This document shows, piece after piece, positions 14,053 through 28,440 of a stretch of 64,000 bases of DNA. Origin of the DNA: Poronia punctata (Eukaryota > Ascomycota > Sordariomycetes > Xylariales > Xylariaceae). The stretch is from positions 62,001 to 126,000 of the forward strand of contig MU401475.1 in the NCBI GenBank assembly GCA_022579005.1. The letters run 5' to 3'. The notes below the pieces were generated by a model, which was given only the letters and a program-made list of their open reading frames with translations, was not told the DNA's origin and ran no database searches. Position 1 is the first letter of the stretch. Each line of letters starts with the position of its first letter. A program made the position numbers and the translations under genes.

Positions 14053-14336
14053 TGCTTTGAACCCAAAAAGAGTTTTAGGTCCGGTTTCCGTGTTAGGTTA
14101 ATTTTGGATGTGTTATCGGTGTCGTTACGTGGGTTTCCCCTGGAACGATAAGTAGTATAGCAAGGGCAAGGACGTGGGTGCATCTTGACGAGAAGACAGG
14201 GTTTGGACTTCAAGTCCTGTCGTGTGCCGAGGATGAAGGATGTGACTACCTAGCGGGTTGAACTTCCGTACTGTCTGTCTGTAGACTGTCATGGTGCTCA
14301 AGTTAAGTCAAATAAGTCATTGAGTGTCCCTTCCTA

Positions 14337-14349
14337 GGGGGGGGGGGGG
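14337..14349. repeat. Poly-G homopolymer (13 bases)
   Basis: A run of 13 G in gene-free DNA, on the same strand as the run at 14037. Confidence 0.9.
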
Positions 14350-17300
14350 ATAGGTAGAGGATAACTCAATCGAATCGATCTTTCTTAGTCTACTTCTTCG
14401 GCCTCCTGTATGATCTTTGGCAGAGACTATGTCAATGTCGCCTAAGTTCAGCGACCGATGGGACCGGGGACCGGGACTTGCACGAGCGGGATTAAAGCAC
14501 ATGACTATACGACTATGACACTCTGCCTCCAGAAAATTCACCCGAGGAACAGGCCGAAGATGAATGAATAGTTCGACTGGAACGACTGTGTGACCCGCTA
14601 ATAACAAACCCCCTATTCAGGTTGTTGGGCTGTTCTTCTCGCCATGACGATGGGAGACAGCGAGTAACGAGAGTAACTAACTTAAGCTTAAATCAATTTC
14701 ACCTAGGAACTTAATTTCTATTGACCTAACCGCCTAGATCTTCGATATGCGTACCTACGTATCCCGAGCTTTGCATCTTCTCGGAGCGCGGTCAGACAGT
14801 TACGAGAGTTGCCCCCTGACCCCACGTGCGAACCAACAGTCAGACTCGTAAAATAGCCAGCCGTGCGAGTGAACATCAAAGCTTCGAAGGTGTGGGCGTT
14901 GCGAGTAAGTTTCTGTTCTTCAACATACCCACTCAAGGGGGGACGTACGCTTTGGAGTATCTCCGGCATGTCCATGCCGCATGCGTTCCCAGCAAGTTCT
15001 TGGACGACCGCTACAACTCAGTTCGCCGAACGTATCACATCTGACGCCGCTCTCGACGATGCCGTCATGGCTATCCAAAGTCATTCGAGCATTCAAGACT
15101 CCCGAGTGGGCTGTGTAGGCCTATTCCCTTCCCGATGTGCGATGGACTCCTGAATATATTCCGCTTCTGTCTTTCAATTTTCTCGTGGGATAGTCCAGCC
15201 TGTCTCTGATGCTGGGTTAGGTAGTCATTGAGATGTAGTGTAGAGTATCTATCTACCTATGTACCAGATGAACAAGTCCATGATGCCACATTCGCGACTT
15301 TGCCTCCATAGCAAGCATATATACCCTATATAGCTACACAGCATGATCTTCCTGGAACAAACAGTTGAGGAAAAGTAAACTCCCAACCGCTCTTTCCTTC
15401 TTCTCCTGGCAGGCCAAACAACCCCCCGAGATAGGTAGACAAAGGTGAGCGCTGTAGTGATGACTTCTGGCTACCGTTCGTTCCCTTCGCCGGCAGCGCT
15501 TCGAGTAAAAGGGATTATATACTCGGTACAGGTCGCGGCATCGGCTCAATTTGATGTTGCCGCATTGTCTGTAGCTGGTCTCGGTCGCTTCTTGTCGGCC
15601 ATGTTTGGGCCGTTGGCCGCGGCCGGAGAAAGAGGTAGTTGTAGTGCCGTTTCCGCTTCCTACCGTTGAGCTTGCGGACGCGGAGCTGACCTTACTTGTC
15701 CCGTCTACCTATCTATTCCTGTTATTATATCTACCATACCTACCATCCTCACTACTGATGGTTTCCCGACCTAGAACTTCTCCGTCCTCCTGGGGCTCGG
15801 GAGTTAAATAGTGTACCACAATGACAAGAGTTGTAGGTAATCCCCCCTTATTTTTCGTGGTGTGTGCTTGAACTACAAACGCTAATAATATGAAATTATA
15901 CCTATTCTAAGCAGGTGCAAAGGGAAACTCTATCACACAAGACTGAGAAGCTGCGATTGTATTGAACGAAATACAAACACAAGCCAAACTTGTAAACAGT
16001 GGTTTATACCTACATACCGCCGCAAGCGTCATGTCTCTCCCTTCCCTCCTCCCCCGCTCCCTTCCTTTCCCCCTCTCTCTTGGAAGGTAGTAAGTGAGGA
16101 ATTAACGACAGTCTATATATCGATGAGAGCCAAAGCCTTTTTGGGCTGGTCCGGTTCGCGATGGCTATCGTATAGCCTATCTAACCTGCTCGTTCCCCTA
16201 TATAGAGAGAACTTGGTCATCAACTATTACATAAGGTACATACACTATACCACCACTATCTTAACAAACAGCGTGATATCATGCTTAACTTCTAGTTACC
16301 AACCTGTCTTATTATCTTATGCATATTTGATAAATCGCTTCACTTCCTCGTACAGAAACCTGAGCAAAGCATATTGTGGACCAGTATGCCGTATGGAGAA
16401 GGGAGTTGAACAAAGTGTGATATATTCATTCAAGAGGCGCAACAAATCCACTGGATTGACAAAAACAAGGGGGAGTAAACTGTTCATATCTCCCTCCCCT
16501 TCCCCTTTCCCCAGTCAATTATCCCCTTTCTTTTCCAAGTATATATCTAATAAAGCAAAATAGGGATACCTGTAGAGCGGGCAGTACACACATCTATCTA
16601 TCTAAATTGCCATAGACTGAAGAAACGTAGCACTACACCGCCGCTTAGAATATATAAATAGATAAGACAGTCACAGGAAAAAAAGAAACCCGGATTTACG
16701 TGTATATATCTACCTAGTAACCTAGTTAAGTATCTGTAGTTTTCCTACAAACTCAAACATCTCCAAATGAATACAAGGTAGGTAAGACAAGCCGCCATTA
16801 GTCTACCTAGATACTAACATCATCTTAACCTACCACCTACCAAACTCATCTATCTCATCCCATCCAAAATACCACAACGAATAAAAAAAGGTAGAAGTGA
16901 TCTTCTCCTTCTTCTTGTTCTCGTTCCTATTCATTCATTTCATCTTCAACTACCCAAAGGTTTTTTGTTTTTAAAAAGGGGGTAGCGCATAGAACAAACA
17001 CAGCCGACTTGCTTGGTAATACTGCTTGTTTCTTCCCGTCCCCGTCGTCATCATCAAGATTAAAAAGCTCTTGTTTCTATTTTTAACCCCTACCTACCAC
17101 TTCCACTTTCACTTTTTGCCCATAAACAGCATGACAGGTACATACCGACACGCAGATGCAACCTAAAGAAATAGAATGCTATGTAAAAGGTAAGTAGGTA
17201 TTTAATAATAAAAAACCTTGGCCACGATTAGTCTTGTCGAGGAGAGAGAAAAGTACCGGCTACTACCCGTGTGGCACAGTACCCGACCATTACGTACATT

Positions 17301-20300
17301 TGCTAAAACTGGTTCTTTTTAGTGCGATTAGCACGCTTGCTTGCTTGCTTTAGCAAGTACGTCAAGTGTACGAGTAGAGCAGTAGGTACCTTTAGACAGC
17401 TGCAAGATATATTCAAGTTCTTTCCAATACTATGCTTATTATTAGAAGCCGTTTTTGACATGTAAACAAGATATCGTCGTCAGCCAAGCCTGGCGTACTT
17501 AGTTGATCTGTGTGGGGAAGGTACATGTATGTCCATCAGGGTAGCAGTAGCATCGACTTGAAAGGACCTACGTATCCCTGGAACTCCCCAAGCTCTTATC
17601 ATTTATCATATTGAAGTTGTTGACAACGTGCTCTGCTTACCTACATGCATACCTACCTAGCCACATATCATCGCTTTACCTGAAACGAACCGAAACGGAA
17701 CGAGGCCGACATGCAACGAACCGCCACAACACTTACTACTATGAATAACTTGGATAGAGCCCGCGCTTGTTAGTCCCTGTCATTACAGTAAAGATGTTGC
17801 CTGCTGGGAAATGTACGTTATCAAGACGCAAGATTAGGTAGGTAGGTCCTTTTCTCCCCTCATGCAGAAATGGACACCCCACGGCATACATATCTATCAT
17901 AGCTTCAAAGAGCTCCTCGAAGACCTGCTGCACAACAATCTACGCAGCGGACACCTACCTACATAAGAGGTCCTGTAAGTCCGAGATTTTGGGGGCCGAA
18001 TTTCTCTCATGGCAGTCCAGAGTATCACTTTCCATCAAGGTACGCATGAGATGGATAGCATGTATAGGTCCTCCGATGCTAGGCTCAGCTGCGGCGCCCT
18101 GCTGCCCAAGGTCTCTTGGATTGAGAAGTTGGGGGCGGGAGGCCTCGGAGTTCGGTATCGGAACTGGCGCCTTTTGATACTGCCGTGACGACCATCAGAT
18201 CAAGCTGTCTGTCAGATCGCTGCTCCCTGTCTAGGTAGCTAGCTAGATACCTAGTCAGCATAGACAGAGGAGACGACGTGATGGGATATTAGAAGCCCTA
18301 TGGCGCCGTAAAAACCGGTTCCCTTCCGACCGAATTGAATAGACTGGACCGCCTAGGGTACTGGTCACACACGCAATACACTACCGGACAACAAGCCACA
18401 AGCGCGCGGAAGAGTTGCCATGGAAGGGCGGGGACGGGTCTGATTCGGTGCATTTGCGACTATCAAGACTCATCTAGTAGAGTAGCCTCAGTGTAGCCCG
18501 AACTAGGTTAACTCGGTGCGCGCCACCTTATTCAGCCGGCATCGTCTGGATGGTCGGGCGGGCAAAATGGACAGATCGGGCTAATGGCCGACCAGATACG
18601 GGGGAGTGAGGGTTACTGCACCCGTACATCCATCCCGTGATGCTTACCGAAGTTGGGCTGATAATGCTCAGATGCTGCACGACCTTGGAGTACCAGCCAG
18701 CTAGCCAGCGGCGTATAGGTAGGTAAGTGTGGGATGTGTGTGACACAGCTGTTTCTACAGCTGAGCTACCTACCGTCGTTACCTATAATAAGCAGGGTGT
18801 GCATGTCATCATGCGCCAGGCTATGATGGTGGGGGATAACAGAGAACCGGCCGTCTCTGCCTTGCTATCGCCTTCCCTCCTATCCGCTGTAAAAGCATCC
18901 CCATCGTCATCGTTGATAGGCAGATTTACCCCGGTCGCTAGAATCTCGTTCGTACAATATTCTCCCGAGCTTTGCTGTAGACTGCAACATAAGCGACATG
19001 CAGTAGCTAGGTAAACCAATGTAATTCGCTTATATTACACAGTCCAGGTAAGTAATACCTCCATGGTCTGGGCGTCTCTAGTGACCTCAACTTGTAGTTT
19101 TTAGACAAGTTGGCAATAAAGGCAGAGATAGATACTTATCATCAAAGCATACTTTTCCCCCCTCCAAGTTCACAACCCGTCAGCAATTGCTGAAAGCCAG
19201 TTTTCAACGTCTCTCATCCTATCAATCAACCAACCCCTACATCACCAGTGATGGCTGGCAGGTGATGCTAAAGTATGTAATCCACCTAACCTAGGTTAGC
19301 CTTTTTTTTTTCGTGTACGTAGGTACGTGTACGTCTGTAGCTGAGTGTGAGTGCGAGTCCAAATACCTACACGAGGGCAGGTAGCATAGCACGCCTTGCT
19401 AAAATGCAACCACACACCTGCCCAATCTGCGTTACGTGACACGTTTGGGACTTGACCAATGACACGCGCACCAGAGGAATGTAATCCCTGCCGCCCACAT
19501 GGCAAAGGCGTGGAGGGGAAAGAAAGAGGCCTTTCTACGAGTAGACAAAACACAGAGCGTGGGATAAAGTAGGTTAGGTTGGGGAAAGGGGGAGAAGGGG
19601 GGGAGAAAGAGTGTGTGTGGGTAGGTGTAAGAACAAGCAAGCAAGCAAACAAGCGACAACAAGAATCAGCCACATGGGGTCATACCTACCCAGATGTTGT
19701 AGGAGATACCTACCTACACGTACGTACCTCCAGTCTGCAACCTTGCAAACATGCAGGTCGGCGAGCAGAAAAAAAGATGCAGGTGCAAGGGGGAAAGGGC
19801 AGGGGAAGGAGGGGATTGCAATTTGCAAGGCTATGATCATCCCTGGTACGACAGTTTGGGGTACTGTATTAAGTACTGTCCATTTAGACGGTTGGTACCT
19901 GACCTATGTAGAAGGCCCTTGGCAGTGCCAACTGATGCCATGTACCTCTAACCCCTTGAAAATACTGTATAATACTGTGGGTATTTTGATTTGTAGATGT
20001 ATAGGCTATCTACAAGTACAAGTAGGTAGCTCTTTTTGCTCTGTTTTCACGTTTTTCACACACTTCTATCTAGTTCTGCTGCTCTAGGGACCTTGTCAGC
20101 TGCAGCCTGCATACCTACTGTAGCTAGCCAGGCTGGGTTAGACAGGACCACGGGGTATGTACGTTGCAAGCAAGCATGTGTGTGTGTGCGTGCGTCTATC
20201 CAGTACTTTGCGCGTACAAAGTCAACAACTACATGCATGAAATTTCTTGAGCTTTTAACAAGAAGAAAAGAGTTCAATTTTATCTAGTTTTAAACATGTA

Positions 20301-20361
20301 TTTATTAAAAATAATTCAGTCTAGGTCTTAGGTAGTACTAGCTTACTATAAAGATAACTTT

Positions 20362-20565
20362 TGTTAAGATATAATTTAATATATAGCTTTAATACTTAAG
20401 CAATTAGTTAAGTACAACTATTATAATATTTAAAGTAGTGTTTTATATATAAACTATTACTTAAAAAAAAAGGATTGCTTTTAAAACTGCTTTAAGCTAT
20501 AGTTTTTATAAGTATATAGTAAGTATTTATATATTTTTTTTTATATATAGTTTTATAATTTTTTT
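20362..20565 (+). repeat. Left LTR-like direct repeat
   Basis: This aligns by eye over about 200 bp with 27171-27372, for example the shared stretches TTTAATATATAGCTTTAATA and AAGCTATAGTTTTTATAAGT. About 14 substitutions are visible and all are C/T or G/A transitions, with one or two length changes in A or T runs. The right end is uncertain because both copies end in T-rich sequence. Confidence 0.7.
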
Positions 20566-23500
20566 TTTTACTATACTTGTTTATAAGTATTTTATATTTA
20601 AAATAATTATATAACTAGGTTTTATATTTTAATTAGCTTTTAATTTATAAAATTAAAATATATTATATATTAATTTAGTTTTTATAGTAATTTAGATTTA
20701 TTGCTTTACTAATTTACGTTTATAGCTTAAGTATATTTTTTATACTTTTTTTTTATATAATAATTTTTAATTATTTAAGTTTTTAATATTTTAACTTTTT
20801 TATTAGCTTTTTTTTTTGTTTTACTTTTTATTTATTTAATTTTTATATTTAAATTATTATTATATTGTTAGCTTTTAGTTTTTTATTTAATAAACTTAAA
20901 TCTAGCGCTAAAAAAAGTTTAGCTACGCTTAAAGTTTTAAATATAGTTACTAGTGCTAAAAAAGCTAAAGTAGCTAAAGAAAATAATAAAAATAAAAATA
21001 AAAATATAAATATACTACTTGCACTTAAATATTATTATTGTTTTTAAAAGCAAAAAATTAAAGCTTATAATAAAAGATTTAGCTAATGTTAAGTACTAAA
21101 AATTGTTTTTATTATAAATGCTTATTGCTTTTATTTTAAATATATAACTTATATTTTTTAACTAGCTTTAAGTATACTTTTAATAATTAAATATGCTTAT
21201 TTTAACTTAAATGCTTTTTTATATAAAAGCTATTAAAAGTTTTATAATACTTATAAGCTAGTAAGTTATTTTAGCTTTTTTTTATATTTAATTTATTATT
21301 TTTAATATTTTTTTCTTTTTTCTAGCTTTTTAAAATGCTATAATTTAATATAGTTTGTTTATTTAAACTTTTAAAATAGTTTAAAACTATATTTATGCTA
21401 GCTTAAAAAAATTTAAATAATTTTATTAGCTTTATTATTATAAATATAACTAGCACTAATACTTAAAAAGGTTTAATATTTTTTTATATTAAAATTGTTA
21501 ACGTATAATTTTGCTTATATACTATATTTAGTTAAATAATAAGCACTTATTAATTTATATTTAATTTTACTAGCAAAAAAAGTTTAAATAAAAAAAATGC
21601 TATTTTTTATAGTTAGTATTGTTTTTAAATAAAAATATTGCTTTAAAGCTTAATTAAATAATTAGTAGTAAACGCTATAAGTATTTTAATTTATATAGCT
21701 TTTAAACTTATTTTTAACTAATTTAAAGCTTAGCTTTATGCTATTAATATATGTAAGCTATTTAGCTTTATTTTTAATTTATAAAAATAAAATATTTAGC
21801 TTAGTTTTTAGCAGTTTATTTATTTATTAAAAAATTAAAAAAATTAGTTACTACTAAATATAAAGCAAAAACTTAAAATAAAATTATTTAGTTATAAAAA
21901 AATAATAATATTTTTATTTTTAATTAAAAAAATTTTTAATTTAATTTTAGTATTATTTTATAAAATTTTAGCTTTTTTGCTTTTTAAAATTAATTTTATA
22001 TAAGTTAAAAGTAAATAATTATAAAATATTAAAATTAACTTTTTACTTTAAATATATAGTTTAGTAATATAAAGTAAAAAAACTAATAATAAAGTATAAC
22101 TTTATATATAATTTATATATGTTTTACTACTATTTTAAATAATTATTTTTTTTAAAAAATTTAAAATGCTTTAAGTATATAAATATTTTTATAGTATACT
22201 TATTAGTTATATTTATATAGCTAATTTTTTTATTTTACTTTATAATAGGTTTTGCTATTAAATTTTTTTTATTTTATTATATTTTTAACTTTATAATTTT
22301 TTTTTTCTTTTTTTAATTTTAGTAATAAAATATTTTAATATAATTTTAAATTATAAAGTTTTAATAGCTAAACTAAAAATACGTTATAAATATAGTAGTA
22401 TTTATATAAAAAATTAAAGCAATATACTTATAAACTTACTTTGCTTAAAACTTAAAATAGTTTTATATATTTAAAACAAAGTTTTTTATTTTTTAAATTT
22501 AAATTTTTTATTAATAAAATAACTAAATTATTAGTATTAAAAGTTATTAGTTTATATTTATTATTATAGTATTTTATATAATTTTTATTAGTAATTTACT
22601 ATTAATTTTTTAACGTATTTTAAATCTTATTTAATTTTTTAATTTTTTTGTTTATTACAAGTATTTTTTTAAAAATATTTATTTTAATAAATCTTTTAAA
22701 TTTTAATAAATATTTATATAATACTTTAAAAAGTAAAATTTTAATAGTTTTGTTAATAAATAAATTTATTATAAAATAAGCTTAAAATAATAATTATACT
22801 TAATTTATTTTTTACTTATTTATAAAGCAATAAAGGTAAGCTTTAATTATTTAATTAATTTTTTTTATTTAATTATTAGTTTAAAAGTAAAACGTAACTA
22901 AATAACGTAGTTAAACTTTAGTATAAAAATATAATTTTAACTAAAATTTACTTATAAATATTAGTTTTTTATTTAAAACAATTTTTAGTAGTAAATTATA
23001 TTTATATTTTATTTTAGTATAAAATAGTAATGTTAATTTTAATACTATTATATTATTATTAATAAAAAATAATAAAGCTAATTTAATAAATTTATTAACT
23101 ATAATAAAAATAGTATTAACTAGTTAACTTTTATAAATTGTAAATAAAAGACTTATAATAAAATTTATTAACAATTTTTTTATAAGTTTTATTAGTATAA
23201 GTAAATTATTTAATTTACTATATAGTTAATAATGTTTTATTTTAAATTTTAAGCAAATTTAGTATAAATTAATATATTTTTAAATATTTCTTTTTATATT
23301 TTTCTAATAAAACTTTTGTTTTATTAAATTAATTATTTATAATACTTTAAAATAACTTATAATTAAATTATTATAATAAAGTTAAATTAATTAAAAATAA
23401 ATTAATTTTTTAAATAAAATATATACTTAATTTTAAAAATATATTAAATTATATTATATATTTTATAGTTTTTTTATTATTTGTTTTTGCTTAGATTTAT

Positions 23501-26500
23501 TTATAAATATTTTTACTTTTAAAGTTTTATTTTTATACTTATTAAATTAATTTTTATAAAAATTAAAATAGCTTATTTATTTATATATTTTTTTTAGCTA
23601 ATATGTTTTTAGCTATTTTTTAAAATACTAATTATATAATAATAAACTAAATCTTATTTAATTTAACTATATATAAATAATTTGCTAATATATAAAGCTA
23701 TTTTTTTTAAATAGTAATATTAGCTACTGCTAATTTCTTTTTAATTATAAAAAGTAAATTATTATTAGTATATATATTATTAAAATAATTAAGCCTTTAT
23801 AAAAAAAGATTAGCTTTATTTTGCTTGCTTTTTTTATATTTTATTATAAAGTTATAAAGTGCTAAAAATAAATATTATTTAGCTTGCTAACTATTTAGTT
23901 TAGCTATTTTTATAAATAACTAAAAGTTACTATAATTAAATAATACTTTAATAAATACTATACTACTTTATAAGTAATGCTACTAATGCTTAAAATAAGC
24001 AATAATTATAAGCATTTTTTAATTAAATATACTATACTTTAATTTTAGTTTATTAAACTTTTAAAAATAAAATAAAATAAGTTTTTATTAACTTTAATTA
24101 TTATATTATAAAAGTATTTTTATAAGCGTAACTTTAAATATATTAGTTTTTATTTTTATTAGCTTTTTAAAATTAAAATAAATTAAAAGTGTAGCTTTAA
24201 TAAAAGCTTTTTTTAATTATTTAAAAGCTTTTTGCTAATAAATATTAAAAGTTATTTTGCTATTTTTTACTTTTTTTTAGTGCTACTTATTATTTAATAT
24301 AAAAGCTTTAAAATATAAAAAAAAAAATTAATAAAGCGTTAATAAAAGTTATAAAACTTTAAAAATTATTATATTTGCTTGCAAGTTTTTAAAATAAGCT
24401 ATTTAAAAATAGTTTTAATTTTTATAAAATCTATTTTAATACCTTTATTTAAAATTACGTATTTTAAAAATTTTAATTTTTTTTAATAAAATTAATATTT
24501 AAACGCTTTAATATATAAGTTTGCTTTTTATAGCTTTTTAATAATAGTTTAAATATATTTTTTATATAATTTTATATTTTTTAAAAAAATAAGTATATTA
24601 TTTAAATATACTATATAATAAGTATTAAGCACTTTTTTAAGTACTTTTTATATATAGTTTTAAAAAGTAGCAAAAGTATTTAATAAACTTATTAGCATTA
24701 TAAAAAATTTATAATGCTTATATTTTATTTAAAATGCAGTTTTTTATTTATTTTCTTTTTTTATTTATATTTAATAATATATATTTTTTAAATTAATTTT
24801 TAAAAATATTTTTATATTAAATACTTTATTTAACAACTTTAAAATAAGTAAAAAAGTATATTAATTTTTTTTAAAAACTTTATTAAAACTTTTATAGTTA
24901 ATATATAGTTTTAAAGTTTTGTTTTTTTTTAGTATAAAAAAAATAAGTGCTTTTGCTAGGCTTTTTAATTTTTATATTTTTTTATTTTTTAATATGTTAG
25001 CTATTTATATTTTTAATATTTACAACCTATTATAAGCTAAAAGGTAAATTAAATAATAAAAAACTATTATATTTTTTTTATAAGTTAATTAATAAATTTT
25101 CTTTATTAGTATAAAAAAGTAAGTTAGCATTGTTAATATTAAAAAACTTAAATAAGTTTTAAAAATTTTTTAAAATAGGCGCAAAACTAAATTAATTTTT
25201 TTTTAATTTTAATTTTTAAATATTTAAAAGTATTAGTTTTAAAACTTAAAAAATTGCTTAGTAATAAACTTTCTTTTTATATTTTTTAGCAAATTAGTAA
25301 AGATTTACTATATAACAATTTAATTTTTTAAGTTTAAAATATTATTAATTTTTAGCTAAATTTAATATAATTTTCTTAAAACTTAAAGTTAATTAAAATA
25401 GTTATAAAAGGCTTTTTTTTAATTAATTATTTTTCAAAATTATAATATATAGTTGCTTAATTATTTATTTTTGTTTTTTATAATTTTTTAATTTAAATAG
25501 TACTTAATACGCTTTATATATTTTTAATAAACCTTATAATATATTTTATAATTTAAGTATTTTTATTAAAGCAAGTTAAAGTTTATATTTAATTGCAAAT
25601 AAATAATTAATATAGTTATATTTAGCATAAGAATTTAAATTAGCATATATTTAAATTTTTTTATTTAATTTTGTTAATAAAGAAAAAATAGTATATAAAG
25701 TATAAAACTATTATAAAGTAAATAAAAATATGCTTTAATTTAGCAGCTTAATTACTTAGCTTTTAACTAAGCTGCTTTATAGTTTTTTTAATTAAATTAA
25801 AGTTTTTTTAAAATAAAAAACATTAATTTATTTGCTTATAGCTTTTTTTTATTTTTTATTTTTTTATTAAAAGTTATTTTTTAAATTTTTTTTTTATTTT
25901 TATTTTTTTAACAATTTAAATATTTGTTTATATAATGCTTATTTTTTTTATAAGCATAGCATTAAATCTTTTTAAAAATAAAGTTTAAATTTTAATTAAA
26001 ATTAAGTAAGATTTAATTTAATTTTAGTCTTTTTTTACATTAATTTTGTTTTTTTTAAATTTTAATTTTTAAATAAATATTTATTTTCTTTTAATTTTTA
26101 ATTATTAAAAAGATTATTTTTTTAACTAGAATTAAATCTTTAATTTTAATTTAACTTTAAATTATATAGTTTTTATTAAAATTTTAAAGAGGTTTTAAAG
26201 GTAGGTTTCTTTTTTTTATTATAATTTATTAATTTTTACTTTTTTTACTGCTATATTAATTATATTAACTTTTTTTTATAATAATTTATTATTATAATAG
26301 TTAGTTATCTTTTTTTTAGTAAATTAGTTAATTTTTGCTAATATAACTAAGTTTAATTCTTGTTTAATTATTTTATATATTAACTTTTTAATAGTTTAAG
26401 TTAATAATTAAATAATTATAAATCTTTTTATAGTTTTTAATTATAGTTTTTAAGTTAGTTTTATATAAACGCTTTTAGCATACTAAATTAATAAATTAAT

Positions 26501-27170
26501 ATTTTAGTTTATAACAAAAAGTAATTTTAATTATTAGTAAATTAAACTTATTTTTAGGTTAAAATAGTAGCAAGTCTAGATTAAAATGCATTTTTATATT
26601 TTTATTTTATTTAATATTAAGCATATAATATTTTTTGTTAATTTATATATAATTTTTAAGTATTTAATTAATAAGTTAATTTTTTTTTTAACTTATTAAA
26701 AATATATAAAGTTTATATTTAGCTTTAAATAAGTAAACTTTGTAATTTTACTAAAATTTACTTTTTTAATATTTTAAATAGCTTTATTAAAGCTTTGCTT
26801 TTAGTTTATACTTGTTTTATAAGTAAATTAATTACTATAAAGCATAATCTTATTAATTAGTAGCAAATTAATATTATAGCTTATTATAAGTTAAAGTTTA
26901 TAATTTATAAGTATTGCTTATAGCTTTTGTTTTAGTTTAGTTTTTTAAATTTTTTTTAAAAGGTTTTTAAGTTATTAAATCTTATTTTCTATTGCTTAAT
27001 AATGCAATTCTTATTTTTAACAAAGATTTTAAGCATTTTTTTAAACTTAATATAAATTATTAGTATTTTAAACTTAAATAAAAGATAATTTCTTATTATT
27101 TTTTTTAGTACTTAAATAAAAGTAAAACATTTTTCTTAGTTATAAGTAACTATAAAAAAAGTAATAAAAT

Positions 27171-27372
27171 TGTTAAAGTATAATTTAATATATAGCTTTA
27201 ATACTTAAGCAATCGGTTAAGTATAACTATTATAATATTTAAAGTAATGTTTTATATATAAACTATTACTTAAAAAAAAGATTACCTTTAAGACTGCTTT
27301 AAGCTATAGTTTTTATAAGTATATAGTAAGTACTTATATATCTTTTTTTACATATGGTTTTATAACTTTATT
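27171..27372 (+). repeat. Right LTR-like direct repeat
   Basis: Second copy of the repeat at 20362. It keeps C or G at many positions where the left copy has T or A (for example AATCGG against AATTAG), so it is somewhat less mutated. It starts TGTTAA, as does the left copy. Confidence 0.7.
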
Positions 27373-27393
27373 ATGTTTACTTATCTTATACGT

Positions 27394-27420
27394 TAGTAGT
27401 AGTAGTAGTAGTAGTAGTAA
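27394..27420. repeat. TAG trinucleotide microsatellite
   Basis: About nine tandem TAG units directly right of the right LTR-like repeat. Confidence 0.85.
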
Positions 27421-28440
27421 AATTTTAACGTCTATTTTAAGTAGGTCTAGGCTAACTATAATAGCGCAACTATAGCTATAAGTGCCTTAGCAGCTAGCTG
27501 CTTTTTATTACCTTATATAACCTCTTTTTAAGTTTATATTAAAAAAGACAGTTAAAAAGAAAGCCTTTATAACTAGTTGCTAATAAAAAAAAGAATTGCG
27601 TTATTTTATATTTTGTTTAAAAGGTAGTATAAGTATTTATTTTTTTAAAATTATAATTGTATTGTTTTAGCTTTACTGCTTAGTAGTGCTTTTTCTTTTA
27701 AAAAAAAGAAGGCCTTTTTTAAGTGCTTTTTTTTAGTATTTATATTTAAAAGCATATAGCTAATTTATTTTTTATATATATATATATAGTACTATTAACT
27801 TTTTTTTGTAGCTAAAACGCTTATAGTAAGTAGCAAAATTGCTATAACTTAAGCGTTTAAAAAAAAAAAAAAAAGCTAGCGCTAGTTTTAGCAGTTTTAG
27901 TTTTAAAAGCTTTTAAACTTTTATTTTAAAAAGTAAGTTTTACTGTTTATAAAAATCTAGTTAGTATAATGCTTACTAGTTTATAACTACTTTTTTTACT
28001 TTATTTTTAGCTTTTTTAAGCACTTATAAGTATAAAAGTTTATTTTTACGTATAAAGTGCTACTATAAAATTTGCTTTTTAAACTTGTTGCTTATATATT
28101 TGTTTGCTTTTTTATTTTTTAAAATACTTTTATATTTTAAAAACTAGTATAAATATATTTAGTTTTTTTTTTTTTTGCTAGCCTTTTAAACTTTATAAAA
28201 CAATATTTTAAGCTATATAAATATTTATTAAAAAAACTTATAAAGGCTACTGTGTTGTTTAAGTATATATAATACGTTTATTTTTTTTAAAAAATATTTT
28301 TTAAGTGCTTAAGTAAAAGCTTTTAATGCTTTTATATATTTTATATTAAAAACCTTTTTTTTATTTAGCTATCTTAACTTATAATATATTAGTTATTTTG
28401 CTTTATAAGCTATAAAGGCTTATAAAGTAAATTAGTTTTT

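Larger units (their letters stand above)
6804..20280. other. 13.5 kb without a supported gene
   Basis: The first part must contain the promoter and 5' untranslated region of the minus-strand RING gene. The rest shows only short open frames that overlap on both strands, many beginning at non-ATG codons, with no domain I recognise and no convincing exon chain. The sequence is rich in short TAGG/CCTA runs (for example near 9303, 17640, 17834, 18717 and 19690), simple repeats such as TCTG/TCTA units near 11505, and two poly-G runs. I see no tRNA or rRNA gene. Confidence 0.5.
20362..27372. mobile_element. Relic of an LTR retrotransposon destroyed by RIP
   Basis: Two direct repeats of about 200 bp (20362-20565 and 27171-27372) both start TGTTAA and lie 6.8 kb apart, a normal spacing for LTRs of a Gypsy or Copia element. 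An A-rich tract with two G (27152-27169) lies just before the right copy, where a polypurine tract would be if the element runs along the plus strand. The interior is too mutated to show gag, protease, reverse transcriptase or integrase motifs, so the superfamily is not known. Target-site duplication and primer-binding site could not be seen. The call rests on the repeat pair and the AT-rich context. Confidence 0.6.

Noticed and set aside
20865..21047. 60-codon lysine-rich open frame in the AT-rich block
   Set aside because: Lys/Asn/Leu-rich frames arise readily in AT-rich, RIP-mutated DNA; there is no other support.
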